From Acidiphilium sp. PA (GTDB lineage Bacteria > Pseudomonadota > Alphaproteobacteria > Acetobacterales > Acetobacteraceae), in the NCBI RefSeq assembly GCF_026191915.1, contig NZ_JAIMBY010000001.1, positions 496,001 through 560,000 on the forward strand: 64,000 nt of DNA. Direction: 5' to 3'. A program made the position numbers and the translations under genes. Positions 18,761 through 27,859 of the stretch are shown one piece after another. Every line of letters starts with the position of its first letter. The first letter of the stretch is position 1. Under the pieces are notes generated by a model, which searched no databases, had not been told where the DNA came from, and worked only from the letters and a program-made list of their open reading frames with translations.

Positions 18761-18878
18761 GCGCTTCTTTTTTGAAAAAAAGAAACAAAAAACTTTTTTA
18801 ATCTGGGCTAAAGCGATTTCAGCCGCATGAACCCAGCGAATAAAAGTTTTTTTGCTTCTTTTTTTACAAAAAAAGAAG
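18761..18878. repeat. A/T-rich inverted element pair with two hairpins
   Basis: Two inverted, imperfect copies of an A/T-rich element lie between rhaR and rhaS. The left copy holds TTCTTTTTT/AAAAAAGAA (18765-18784). The right copy holds CTTCTTTTTTT/AAAAAAAGAAG (18855-18878), a perfect 11-bp stem. The sequence AAAAAACTTTTTTAATCTGGG at about 18787-18807 is matched in reverse by the CCCAGCGAATAAAAGTTTTTT run near 18832-18852. Stem-loops ending in T-runs on both strands look like two-way terminators, yet the element sits between divergent genes, not at gene ends, so it may be a mobile repeat or insulator. Confidence 0.65.
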
Positions 18879-18907
18879 TCCTTTCTCCCCTGTACTGCCC
18901 GACTCAC

Positions 18908-18937
18908 TTGACAGATCAATGTTCATTCATGTTAAGT
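18908..18937 (+). promoter_or_regulatory. Possible sigma-70 promoter of rhaS
   Basis: A perfect TTGACA at 18908-18913 is followed after 18 bases by TTAAGT (18932-18937), 61 bases before the rhaS ATG. The -35 box is ideal and the -10 box is poor, so activity may need an activator or relief of RhaR repression. Confidence 0.35.
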
Positions 18938-18997
18938 TTGCCGGATAAACTGGACCCAAAGGGGCGGAATCAACAATCTATCGGAGGGAAACGCGCC

Positions 18998-19984
18998 ATG
19001 AAGCATCATTTTCGGTCATCAGCGATCCTGGTCGGCCTTGCCTTGCTGGTCGCTGGTGGCGGCATGGCACTGGCCGCTGAGCCGAGCATCGCGTTCGTGC
19101 CGAAACTGGTCGGCATTCCGTATTTTTCGGCGATGAAACAGGGTTTCGAGCAGGCGGGCAAAAAGTTCGGTGCCCACATCATTTATCAGGGACCGACCAC
19201 GGCTTCGGTTTCGGGCCAGGCTGAGATGGTGCAGAGCCTGATCAACAAGCATGTCACCTCGGTCGGTGTTTCCGCGAACAGCCCAACGGCGCTCGAGGCG
19301 CTGGCCAAGCAGGCGAAGGACCACGGCATTCTGTTCTATTCGACGGATTCACAGGTCGATGGTCCGGATGTGGATTTGCGGGTGCAGCAGACCAGTAACA
19401 AGGCGTTGGCTTATACCGTGATCGATCAATTGGCGAAGGCGATCGGCGGCAAGGGCGACGTGGCCTTCGTCTCCGGTGGTCCGACCGCGACCAATCTGAA
19501 CGAATGGATTGCGCTGATGAAGCAGCGGATCGCGGCGAAATATCCGGGGATCAAGGTGGTTTCGATCCAGTACGCCGGGGAGGACATCAACAACGCGACG
19601 CAGGTGACCGGGCAGTTGCTCTCGGCGTATCCGCATCTGAAGGGCGTGGTCGGCGTCAATTCGACGGCGGTGCCCGGCGCGGCGCAGGCGGTGTTGCGGG
19701 CCGGGCTCTCCGGCAAGGTGGCCGTGACCGGCATTACCGATCCGAATTCGATCCGCCCGTTCATCATGAACGGCACCGTCAAGAGCGTGGTGCTGTGGAA
19801 CCCGATTGCGCTGGGATATCTGACCGCCTGGGGCATCATGCAGGAGTTGGCGCATAAACCGTTCGCAACCGAGAACGCAGTGCCGGGGATCAAGGGCAAG
19901 GTGCACTATGATGCCGCAACGCATACGCTGCTGCTGGGCAAGCCACTGGTGATCGACAAGGCCAATGTCAGCCTGAATTTCTGA
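18998..19984 (+). CDS. rhaS: Rhamnose ABC transporter, periplasmic substrate-binding protein
   Basis: A 328-residue type-I periplasmic binding protein (ribose-binding fold). Residues 1-27 form a signal peptide (hydrophobic ILVGLALLVAGGGMALAA, cut probably after ALAA before EPS). The mature part begins IAFVPKLVGIPYFSAMKQGF and includes VSGGPTATNLNEW and GVNSTAVPGAAQAVLRAG. The ATG at 18998 follows GGAGGGAAACGCGCC; the longer upstream frame runs through the repeat region and was rejected. Here rhaS is used in the rhizobial sense (binding protein), not for the E. coli AraC-type regulator. It opens the rightward rhaSTPQ unit, divergent from the regulator. Confidence 0.9.
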   Translation: MKHHFRSSAILVGLALLVAGGGMALAAEPSIAFVPKLVGIPYFSAMKQGFEQAGKKFGAHIIYQGPTTASVSGQAEMVQSLINKHVTSVGVSANSPTALEALAKQAKDHGILFYSTDSQVDGPDVDLRVQQTSNKALAYTVIDQLAKAIGGKGDVAFVSGGPTATNLNEWIALMKQRIAAKYPGIKVVSIQYAGEDINNATQVTGQLLSAYPHLKGVVGVNSTAVPGAAQAVLRAGLSGKVAVTGITDPNSIRPFIMNGTVKSVVLWNPIALGYLTAWGIMQELAHKPFATENAVPGIKGKVHYDAATHTLLLGKPLVIDKANVSLNF

Positions 19985-19996
19985 GCGGTTCGCAGG

Positions 19997-21511
19997 ATGG
20001 CGCCGGTCGAGCTGAAAGGGATCGTCAAGCGCTTCGGCGGCGTGGTCGCGCTCGATGGCGTCGATCTGACTTTGGTGCCGGGCGAAACCCACGCGTTGCT
20101 CGGCGAGAACGGCGCCGGCAAATCGACCCTGATCCGGGTAATGACCGGCGCGATCGTGCCGGATGAGGGCAGCATCACGGTGGGCGGCACGCCGTGCCGG
20201 TTCACCCATCCGGCGCAGGCGAGCGCGGCGGGGATTGCAGCGGTCTATCAGGAGCCGATGATCTATCCGCATCTTTCGGTGCTCGAGAATATATTCGCGG
20301 GCGCCGAAATGACCGGACGGTTCGGCATCGTGCGGCGTGGCGCGATGGCTTCGGTGGTGCGGCCGCTGCTGGAACAGCTCGATCTGCCTGCGAGCCTGCT
20401 CGTGCGCCGGATGAGCAGCCTCAGCATCGGGTTTCAGCAGATGGTGTTGATCACCAAGGCGCTGATGCTGAATGCGCAGGTGATCATTTTCGATGAGCCG
20501 ACCTCGATTTTATCGCAGGCGGAGACCGATCGGCTGTTCGTGATCATCGAGCGCTTGCGTCGCGACGGCCGGGCGATCGTGTACATCACGCATCGGCTGG
20601 ACGAAATTCGCCGGATCGCCAGCCGGGTGACCGTGCTGACCGATGGGCGGGTGAGCGGCACCGCGCTGACGAGTGATCTGGATGAGGCGAAGTTGCTGAC
20701 GCTGATGGCGGGCAAGGCGAGCCGGGATTACGGCAAACCGCTGCGCGACCGCGCCGCTCCCGCCCACGGCAAGCCGGCGCTGCGAATTACCGGGCTCACG
20801 CGGGCGGGGTTATATCAGAATGTCGATTGGGACGTGCCGGCGGGCCAGGTGACCGGGGTTTACGGGCTGGTGGGATCGGGGCGCAGTGAGGTCGCGCTGG
20901 CGGCGTTCGGCGCATTGCGGCCCGAGCGCGGCACGATCGCGCTGGAGGGCCGGCCGATCGCCCCGCGCGATCCGGCCGAGGCGATGAGGCTCGGCATCGG
21001 GTATCTGCCGGAAGACCGGAAATTACAGGGTATTTTTGCGACCAAGCCGCTCGAGGCGAATTTGACGGCAGGCACCATCGGGCGGTTTCGCGCGCGCGGC
21101 GGGCGGCTCGATTTCGCGGGCTTGCGGGACGAGGCGCTCCGGCTGATCGGGCACTACCGGATCAAGGCACGCGATGAGACAATCGGCATCGGCACGCTTT
21201 CGGGCGGCAATCAACAAAAGGCGTTGTTCGCGCGCTGGGCGGGGCAAAGTTTGAAAGTGCTGATCCTGGATGAACCGACGCGCGGCATCGATATCGGCAC
21301 CAAGGCGGAGATCCACGATTTCATCCGCGATCTGGCGGCCGGCGGATTGGCGGTGGTGGTGATTTCATCGGACCTGCCGGAGGTTCTGGCGGTGAGCGAC
21401 CGGATCATTGTGATGCGGCGCGGCGGCGTGATCGGCGTTGCCGAGGGCGCGGCGATGAATGCCGAGGCAATTCTGGCCAGCGCGGTCGGCGCGGATGCGA
21501 GGGCCGCATGA
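19997..21511 (+). CDS. rhaT: Rhamnose ABC transporter, tandem ATP-binding protein
   Basis: A 504-residue protein with two fused ATPase halves of the sugar (CUT2) type. Half one has LLGENGAGKSTLIR (Walker A), MSSLSIGFQQMV (a weak signature) and VIIFDEPTSIL (Walker B). Half two has the degenerate Walker A GLVGSGRSEVAL usual for this family, LSGGNQQKALFARW (signature) and VLILDEPTRGID. It energises import through RhaP and RhaQ. It starts 12 bases after rhaS and overlaps rhaP by 4 bases (ATGA). Confidence 0.92.
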   Translation: MAPVELKGIVKRFGGVVALDGVDLTLVPGETHALLGENGAGKSTLIRVMTGAIVPDEGSITVGGTPCRFTHPAQASAAGIAAVYQEPMIYPHLSVLENIFAGAEMTGRFGIVRRGAMASVVRPLLEQLDLPASLLVRRMSSLSIGFQQMVLITKALMLNAQVIIFDEPTSILSQAETDRLFVIIERLRRDGRAIVYITHRLDEIRRIASRVTVLTDGRVSGTALTSDLDEAKLLTLMAGKASRDYGKPLRDRAAPAHGKPALRITGLTRAGLYQNVDWDVPAGQVTGVYGLVGSGRSEVALAAFGALRPERGTIALEGRPIAPRDPAEAMRLGIGYLPEDRKLQGIFATKPLEANLTAGTIGRFRARGGRLDFAGLRDEALRLIGHYRIKARDETIGIGTLSGGNQQKALFARWAGQSLKVLILDEPTRGIDIGTKAEIHDFIRDLAAGGLAVVVISSDLPEVLAVSDRIIVMRRGGVIGVAEGAAMNAEAILASAVGADARAA

Positions 21512-22485
21512 GTGCGGCGGTGATGGGCGCGCCAAAGGTGCCGCGCTTGCGCCTGCCGCAGGGGCGCGAGGCGCTGCTGCTGATCACGCTGGCGGTGCTG
21601 GTCGCGGGCATCGGCATGTTTTCGCACGGCGCGTTCTGGAGCCGGATCAATCTCGATAATCTGTTCGTATCCAGCGCGATCACGCTGATCCCGGCGATCG
21701 GCATGACGGTGGTGATGCTGACCGGCGGCATCGATGTTTCGACCGGTTCGATGCTGGGGCTGACCGCGGCGATCGGGGGGTCCTGTTTCGCGGCGGGGTG
21801 GAGCCTGGCCGCGACGGTGCCGGTATTTCTGCTCGCCGGCGCGGGCCTGGGGCTGGTGAATGCGGTGCTGATCATCAAAGGGAAAATTCCGCCGGTGATC
21901 GCGACGCTGGGAACGCTCAGTATTTATCGTATGATCGTGTTCATCGTGCTGGGCAGCAACTGGATCACGCAGATCCCCCCGGTGCTGACCCGTGTTTTCG
22001 TGGTCGACCATGTGCTGTGGCTGCCGGTGGTGGCGCTGATTGCGCTGGGCTTGGTGATCGTGGCGTCGCTGTTCCTGCGGTATTTCCGCTGGGGGCGGCA
22101 TGTTTATGCGCTCGGCAACAACGAGGAGGCGGCGCGGCTCGCCGGCATCCGGCCGGAGCGGATCAAGCTCGCGGCCTATGTCATGCTCGGCCTGCTGACC
22201 GGGTTTGCAGCATTGCTCACACTGGGGCAGAGCCCGATGGTGCAGACCTCGACCGGCAGCGGGTTTGTCTTGCAGGTGATTGCGGCGGTGGTGCTGGGCG
22301 GCACATCGCTGTCCGGCGGGCGGGGCACCATGGCGGGCACGCTGCTGGGCACGCTGGTGGTGCAGGTGGTCGATGACGGGATCGTGCTGCTGCACATCCA
22401 GCCGTTCTGGAACGGCGTGGCGCTGGGGGTGATCATTCTCGCGGCGATCGGGCTTAGCTCCCGCCGTGATGCGGGAGGGATGTGA
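21508..22485 (+). CDS. rhaP: Rhamnose ABC transporter permease 1
   Basis: A 325-residue inner-membrane permease of the ribose/xylose (BPD_transp_2) family with about 8-10 hydrophobic segments. Family motifs: TLIPAIGMTVVMLTGGIDVS, STGSMLGLTAA, ALGNNEEAARLAGIRPERIK and VVLGGTSLSGGRGTMAGTLLG. It is translationally coupled to rhaT and overlaps or abuts rhaQ. The pair RhaP/RhaQ forms the heterodimeric channel. Confidence 0.92.
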   Translation: MSAAVMGAPKVPRLRLPQGREALLLITLAVLVAGIGMFSHGAFWSRINLDNLFVSSAITLIPAIGMTVVMLTGGIDVSTGSMLGLTAAIGGSCFAAGWSLAATVPVFLLAGAGLGLVNAVLIIKGKIPPVIATLGTLSIYRMIVFIVLGSNWITQIPPVLTRVFVVDHVLWLPVVALIALGLVIVASLFLRYFRWGRHVYALGNNEEAARLAGIRPERIKLAAYVMLGLLTGFAALLTLGQSPMVQTSTGSGFVLQVIAAVVLGGTSLSGGRGTMAGTLLGTLVVQVVDDGIVLLHIQPFWNGVALGVIILAAIGLSSRRDAGGM

Positions 22486-22487
22486 GG

Positions 22488-23456
22488 ATGCATGCATCGG
22501 GGTTCGACCGCACACGGCCGTTGCTGCTGGCGGCGATGGCGGTGCTGGCGCTGGCCGGGTTCGCCGTCGGGCACCCCGATATTCTGAGCGGTGCGAATTT
22601 CGGCAGCATGGCGGTGTTCGGCGTCGAGATCGGGATGATCGCATTGGGGCAGACGCTCGTGATCAGTGGTGGCGATTCCGGGATCGATCTGTCGGTGGGC
22701 GCAATCGCCGGTCTGGCGCAGGTGGTGCTGGGCCGGCTGCTGCATGCCGATGTGACATGGCCGCTCGCCGTCGCGGTGACGCTGGGTGTCGGACTCGGGC
22801 TCGGTGCAATCAACGCGTTGGCGGTGACCTGGCTGCGGATTGCGCCGATCATTGCGACGCTGGCGACCTTGTTCGGATACGCCGGCCTCGCGCTGGTGCT
22901 GAGCGGGGGGACCAATATCGACCTGACGCAGCAATCCTCATGGTTTCTGGCGTTGGGCCAGGGGCATGTGCTCGGCCTGCCGTTTCAGTTGATCGCACTG
23001 TATCTGCCGCTGCTCGCAATGTTCGCGTTTTTGCAGCATGGCACTGGCTACGGCCGGGCGCTGTATCTGACCGGCACCAACGACCGGGCGGCGGCGCTGG
23101 CGGGATTGCGCGTCGGCCGGCTGCGCGGTGCGGCCTATGTGCTGTGCGGATTGACCGCGACGATTGCCGGCATCGTCGGTGCCGCGCGGCTCGGCACGGC
23201 GCGGCCGGATGCGGGGATGAACGACAATCTGATCAGCATCGCCATCGTGGTGCTGGGCGGCACCGGGATTTTTGGCGGGACCGGCTCGGTGGTGGGCACG
23301 GCGCTGGCGACGGTGGTGATCGCGATCGTCGATTACGGGCTAAGCTACAATGATTTCAACCCGATCTATCAGGCCGGCGTGATCGGGGTGATTTTGATCG
23401 GGGTGATCCTGGTCGAAAATCCGGTGCTCGCGTGGCGCGCCCGGCGCTTCAAATAA
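22488..23456 (+). CDS. rhaQ: Rhamnose ABC transporter permease 2
   Basis: A 322-residue permease of the same family as its neighbour: VISGGDSGIDLSVGAIAGLA, YLTGTNDRAAALAGLRVGR and VVLGGTGIFGGTGSVVGTALA. The start is ambiguous: GTG at 22482 overlaps rhaP but sits only 3 bases after the GGGAGGGA ribosome site, whereas ATG at 22488 has proper spacing, so I chose the latter. The last transporter gene of the unit; the epimerase follows after 13 bases. Confidence 0.9.
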   Translation: MHASGFDRTRPLLLAAMAVLALAGFAVGHPDILSGANFGSMAVFGVEIGMIALGQTLVISGGDSGIDLSVGAIAGLAQVVLGRLLHADVTWPLAVAVTLGVGLGLGAINALAVTWLRIAPIIATLATLFGYAGLALVLSGGTNIDLTQQSSWFLALGQGHVLGLPFQLIALYLPLLAMFAFLQHGTGYGRALYLTGTNDRAAALAGLRVGRLRGAAYVLCGLTATIAGIVGAARLGTARPDAGMNDNLISIAIVVLGGTGIFGGTGSVVGTALATVVIAIVDYGLSYNDFNPIYQAGVIGVILIGVILVENPVLAWRARRFK

Positions 23457-23469
23457 GGAGAGGCGGCAC

Positions 23470-24318
23470 GTGAAGGGATTTGGCATCCATACCAGCCTGT
23501 GGGCGCATGATTGGACCGAGCAGGCCGCACGGCTCGCCATTCCCGAGGCGGCGAAACACGGGCTCGCCTTTGTCGAGATCGCGCTGATCGAGCCGGACCG
23601 GGCCGAAACCGAGGTGACGCGGGCCTTGCTGGAGCAGCATGGGCTCACTGCATGCTGCTCGCTCGGTCTGCCCGAGGATGCGCGGCCGACCACCAACCCC
23701 GACAAGGCGCTGGAGTTCGTGACGCGCGCGCTGGAAAAGACCGCCGCGATTGGCGCCTCGCTGTTCACCGGCGTGACCTATGGCTCGATCGGCGAGCGTA
23801 CCGGCCAGGCGCCGACGTGGGCGGAGCTTGATGCGGTGGCGCGGTTTCTCGACAAAGCGGCGGCGGTGGCACGCGGCTTTGGCATCATTTTCGGGATCGA
23901 GGTGGTCAATCGCTACGAGTCGCACCTGTTCAACACCACGGAACAGGCGGTCGCGCTGATTGAGCGGGTTGGCGCGCCGAATATCGTGCTGCATCTGGAT
24001 ACCTATCACATGAATATCGAGGCGACCGGGCAGGCGAACGCCATACGCGCGGCGGGGGCACACCTTGCGTATATCCATTTGTCGGAGAGCCACCGCGGCG
24101 TGCCGGGGACCGGCACGATCGCGTGGGACGAGGTGTTTGCCGGGCTGGCGGGGCTCGGGTTTACCGGCGGCATGGCGCTTGAGAGTTTCATCCATATGCC
24201 GCCGCGGCTTGCTTCGGCATTGTCGGTCTGGCGGCCGGTCGCATCCAGCCGGGCGGCGATCGTCGAGGAAGGATTGCCGTTTCTACGCAACAAGGCGCGG
24301 CAGTACGGGCTGATCTGA
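23470..24318 (+). CDS. Sugar 3-epimerase-like TIM-barrel protein (D-tagatose 3-epimerase family)
   Basis: A 282-residue AP endonuclease-2-like TIM barrel starting at a GTG. Ligand-type residues of the tagatose/psicose 3-epimerase family are present in order: Glu in GIEVVNRYESHLFNT, Asp and His in LHLDTYHMNIE, His in AYIHLSESHRG, and the final Glu in MALESFIHM. The family inverts C3 of free ketoses. It closes the rha transporter unit, where rhizobia usually have the small mutarotase RhaU/RhaM. It could interconvert L-rhamnulose with its C3 epimer or admit another 6-deoxyketose; the substrate is inference. It is convergent with the cyclase gene, 9 bases apart. Confidence 0.82.
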   Translation: MKGFGIHTSLWAHDWTEQAARLAIPEAAKHGLAFVEIALIEPDRAETEVTRALLEQHGLTACCSLGLPEDARPTTNPDKALEFVTRALEKTAAIGASLFTGVTYGSIGERTGQAPTWAELDAVARFLDKAAAVARGFGIIFGIEVVNRYESHLFNTTEQAVALIERVGAPNIVLHLDTYHMNIEATGQANAIRAAGAHLAYIHLSESHRGVPGTGTIAWDEVFAGLAGLGFTGGMALESFIHMPPRLASALSVWRPVASSRAAIVEEGLPFLRNKARQYGLI

Positions 24319-24327
24319 CAGCAGCCT

Positions 24328-27300
24328 TCAGTCCAGCTTTTGCGCGGTGGCCTGTTCCAGCAGCGCGCGGGCGCGGCGCAGGTCGGCGTGGTCCGACCCT
24401 GGGGTGAACGCGGCGAGGGCCGGTAGGAGCAAGGATTTGATCTTATCCGGTTCTGCGTCCGCGGCGAGACTGACGGCCGCGCGCAACTCGTAGAATCGGG
24501 CGGTTTGCTGGCGGGCGATGCGCAATGCCGTGTCCAACTCGGCTTTTGCCCCGGCGTCGCCGCGCGCGCGGAGGATGCGGCCGCGCAGATGATGGACTTC
24601 GGCGAGCGCGTAGGCCTGGCCTGAGGACGCGATCAGGACGTTGCACTGGTCAAGCTTCACGAGGGCGACGTCGGTCTTGCCGTGTTCGACCATCATCGCC
24701 GCCTCGGTCAGCCGGTAGAACGGAGACCATACGTTGCTCTGGATTTTTGCAGCAAGGGCCGCGCCAACCTCCATCTGGGCGATTGCGCCTGACAGGTCGC
24801 CCGATTTGGCAGCGAGCCAGCCATTCAGATAGTCAGCGTGCGGCTTAAGCCACACGGCCCGTTCCACCGCAACGTTGAGCGCCGCGGCGACCGCTCCGGC
24901 GGCGGCGGCGTCATCGAGCAGAAGGCACGCGATAGCGAGATGCGAGAGCACATAGGCCTCGGTTGTCGGAGACTGCAGCGTCGCCGCTTCGGCGACCGCC
25001 GCCTCACCACGCGCCTTCGCGGCATCAAGCCGGCCCTGCTGGATCAGCAGCAGGACGTCCTGCGCCATCATGCTCGCATAAGGATCATGCGGCGAACCCG
25101 GCCGGATATCCCGATTGACGGTGGGGTCATACCCCTGCGCCGAGGTGGTGAACCAGTAATCGGCCTGCGCCAGATGACCGCGCAGCAAGGCGCTGTAACC
25201 GATAATGCGCTGGGGCAGGAACGGCAGATTGGGAATATCGGTGCGCTGGGCGATCTGCAGCGTGCGGCGCGCCAGACGCTCGGCGTGGTCGAGTTCCGAG
25301 CGCATCAACAGCCGTGCCGATTCGCTGTAGAGCAGCACCACGCCATCGAGGCCGGGCGGCGCATGCTCCAGCAGCTGGCTGAGGCGCTCGATATTCTTGC
25401 GGGCTTCCTCGGTGGTATAGCCGCCGATGCTGACCAGCGGCGTCATCATCGTTTTGCGCAGCACGATCTCGCGGTCGTCACGCTCGCGGCCTGGTGGCAG
25501 GGTGAGCAGCAGGCGGAGGGCGGCGCGCAGGTGCTGCATCGCCTCGACCCAGGCGGCCCGGGCGGTCGCGCGGATGGTTGCGCGCTGCCACCAGCGCAGG
25601 GCGGGTTCGACGGCGCTCGCCTCGGTATAGTGGTGGGCCACCAGTTCCGGCTGGTCTTCCGCGATGCGGGGAAATTTCTGTTCGAGCACAGACGCGATAT
25701 TGCCGTGCAGGCGCATCCGTTCGGTACGAAGGATCGAGTGGTAGGCCGCGTCCTGGATCAGTGCATGACGGAAGCTGAACACGGCATCGGGTGGCGCTCC
25801 GCGCCCGGTGATCAGACCCGAACGGATCAATTCGTTGAGACCGCCGATCAACCGGGTGTCGGCAACGCCCGCGCAGGCGGCCAGCCAGTTATAAGGAAAC
25901 CTGCGGCCGAGCACGGCGCCGGTCTGGGCGATCGCCTTGGCGGGGCCCAGGCGATCGAGCCTGGCCATCAGCGTGTCCTGCAGGGTGGCCGGCACGGTCA
26001 TCGTCGCGGTATCGCCTTCCAACACCGAGCGGGTCAGCTCTTCGACGAACAGCGGCACACCGCCTGCCCGTTCGGCGATGCGCTCGCGGATGTCTGATGC
26101 CAGAGTGCCGGCGCCGAGACGCTCGATAATTGCGGCGGCGGCGCTGGGCTCAAGCCGGTCGAGTTGCACGGTGGTGACGGCCGGATTGCCCACGGCTGCC
26201 CAGGGCAGCGCCAGTTCGGGCCTTGCGCTGACCAGGACCAGCACCTGCAGGCCCGGTACGCGCGCGACGATGCGGGCCAACAATTCGAGCGTGAGCGTGT
26301 CGCTCCAATGCACATCCTCGAATATCAGCAGGCGGGGACGTGTCACCCCACTGACGAGCAGATCGACCAGGGCCGCGAGGGTTCGTTCGCGTCGGGCGGT
26401 CTGGTCGGCGATCGCGTCGGCGCCATCGGCGAGGCCGAGCAGATCCTCAATCACAGCGCGCGCAACGCCACTGAGGCATAAAAATTCGTCGAGCCTCGCC
26501 TGTCGGCTGGCATCGGTTTCTTCCGCCGTGAAGCCCGCCCGGCGTTCGACCCAGTCAATTACCGGGCGCAGCGGGCTGGATTGGCTATAGGAGGCACATT
26601 GCAGGATGATCAGGTCGTGCGGTTCCAACTCGTGTGGTGCGTCGGCCAGGGCTTCGCGCAAGGCGGCAATGATGCGTGATTTGCCGAACCCGGGTTCGCC
26701 GAGCAGCAGAACGACTTGACCATCGGCGGCGGCAGCACGATTCCATCGGTCGAGCAGTGTGGCAAGTTCGGTGGTGCGGCCGATCATGGGGGCGCGGCGG
26801 CTACGGTGGGAGGCAGCGAACCGGCTGTCAGATGCGGCGGCACCAATTACGCGCCACGCGGGCTGCGGTTGATCGAACCCTTTGAGTTCGAGTGCGCCGA
26901 GGGGTTCGAGGGTGAACAGGCCGCCGAGCAGATCACCGGTGGCCTGGCTGATGACGATGCCCCCCGGCGGCGCAGCCGATTGCAGCCGCGCAGCCAGGGC
27001 GGGCAGTTGGCCGACGACGCCATTCTGACGATCAGCCGCGTTGCTGACAACGGCGAGGCCAGTCGCAATGCCGATGCGGGCCTGGATTGGAAACCCGGGC
27101 AGACCTGGAACCTGCCCGACGGCCTGAACGAGGCGCAGCCCAGCCCGAACGGCCCGTTCTGCGGCATCTTCGCGCGCCTCGGGGTAGCCAAAGAACGCCA
27201 TCAGCCCGTCACCGTGGTAGCTTGCGATATAGCCCCCCAGCTGGTCGATCACAGCGGTGCAGGCATCCATATACCGTTGCAGAATGACCCGCAGTTCCTC

Positions 27301-27585
27301 GGGGTCGAGCCTTGTGGCGAGCGTTGTCGACCCGACCATGTCGCAAAACAAAAGGGTGAGGTTGCGCCGCTCAGCCGCATCTGACGGCGGCTGGGGGCCA
27401 CCATGCAGCGCCTTGATCGCCCGCAGCAGTTTTTTGCGGGGCCCCATCGGCAGCCCCAGGGCGACGAGATCTGCTTCAGTCAGGTCGGCAAGGATATCGC
27501 CGTCGATCCCCTGCTCCCGAAAAATAGATGCGAATGCACCGAGGCCCAAGCCTTCGAGCCAGATCGTGATGTCGTCGCCCTGCAT
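24328..27585 (-). CDS. SAM domain-class III adenylate cyclase-AAA ATPase-TPR protein
   Basis: A 1085-residue soluble protein. SAM domain at 1-62 (ITIWLEGLGLGAFASIFREQ); class III cyclase at about 73-235 with metal aspartates D82 in FCDMVGST and D126 in YHGDGLMAFFG; MalT/LuxR-like ATPase at about 270-650 with Walker A GEPGFGKSR near 295 and LLIFEDVHWSD as Walker B; TPR-like helices to the C-terminus (about 660-1080). Such CyaA-like proteins, common in rhizobia and Acetobacteraceae, couple nucleotide cyclase, ATPase and protein-binding modules. The metal residues look intact, so cAMP production is plausible; substrate choice was not resolved. A perfect CRP consensus lies 143 bases upstream. Confidence 0.88.
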   Translation of the reverse strand: MQGDDITIWLEGLGLGAFASIFREQGIDGDILADLTEADLVALGLPMGPRKKLLRAIKALHGGPQPPSDAAERRNLTLLFCDMVGSTTLATRLDPEELRVILQRYMDACTAVIDQLGGYIASYHGDGLMAFFGYPEAREDAAERAVRAGLRLVQAVGQVPGLPGFPIQARIGIATGLAVVSNAADRQNGVVGQLPALAARLQSAAPPGGIVISQATGDLLGGLFTLEPLGALELKGFDQPQPAWRVIGAAASDSRFAASHRSRRAPMIGRTTELATLLDRWNRAAAADGQVVLLLGEPGFGKSRIIAALREALADAPHELEPHDLIILQCASYSQSSPLRPVIDWVERRAGFTAEETDASRQARLDEFLCLSGVARAVIEDLLGLADGADAIADQTARRERTLAALVDLLVSGVTRPRLLIFEDVHWSDTLTLELLARIVARVPGLQVLVLVSARPELALPWAAVGNPAVTTVQLDRLEPSAAAAIIERLGAGTLASDIRERIAERAGGVPLFVEELTRSVLEGDTATMTVPATLQDTLMARLDRLGPAKAIAQTGAVLGRRFPYNWLAACAGVADTRLIGGLNELIRSGLITGRGAPPDAVFSFRHALIQDAAYHSILRTERMRLHGNIASVLEQKFPRIAEDQPELVAHHYTEASAVEPALRWWQRATIRATARAAWVEAMQHLRAALRLLLTLPPGRERDDREIVLRKTMMTPLVSIGGYTTEEARKNIERLSQLLEHAPPGLDGVVLLYSESARLLMRSELDHAERLARRTLQIAQRTDIPNLPFLPQRIIGYSALLRGHLAQADYWFTTSAQGYDPTVNRDIRPGSPHDPYASMMAQDVLLLIQQGRLDAAKARGEAAVAEAATLQSPTTEAYVLSHLAIACLLLDDAAAAGAVAAALNVAVERAVWLKPHADYLNGWLAAKSGDLSGAIAQMEVGAALAAKIQSNVWSPFYRLTEAAMMVEHGKTDVALVKLDQCNVLIASSGQAYALAEVHHLRGRILRARGDAGAKAELDTALRIARQQTARFYELRAAVSLAADAEPDKIKSLLLPALAAFTPGSDHADLRRARALLEQATAQKLD

Positions 27586-27727
27586 GCAGCCATTGCCCTA
27601 CCCGCAGAGCGTGCATACGATGGCGGTACCTTTGTTACAATATTCCTGTGGGAGCGCAGCAGATCCCAGAAACTTGGTCAGCGGGTGCGCTAACCTAAGC
27701 CTATGAGGGGATTCCGGGCGATTTGTC

Positions 27728-27743
27728 TGTGACCTGGGTCACA
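27728..27743. promoter_or_regulatory. CRP-consensus palindrome between cyclase and P450 genes
   Basis: TGTGACCTGGGTCACA matches TGTGA-N6-TCACA exactly and is itself nearly fully palindromic. Two more TGTGA half-sites follow at 27746-27750 and 27753-27757. It lies in the 274-base divergent gap, so a CRP-type regulator bound here could act on both the cyclase gene (leftward) and the P450 gene (rightward). The match to the E. coli consensus is seen directly; the regulator is inferred. Confidence 0.55.
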
Positions 27744-27859
27744 TATGTGAGCTGTGAAACGCGATATTTTCCAGCTATGTGGCCGAAATACACTGCCGCC
27801 GCGCTCCAGATGCCCCTTCACAGCCGCCTTGACGGCGCTTTACGTTGGCTTTGGGAACC

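Noticed and set aside
18761-18878. CRISPR-like or phage attachment repeat
   Set aside because: There are only two inverted A/T-rich copies, no regular spacers and no cas or integrase gene nearby.
8521-24318. One single sugar operon from the aldolase to the regulator of rhamnose
   Set aside because: The SorC regulator with its own upstream inverted repeat separates the polyol-type unit from the rha unit, and each has its own kinase and aldolase.
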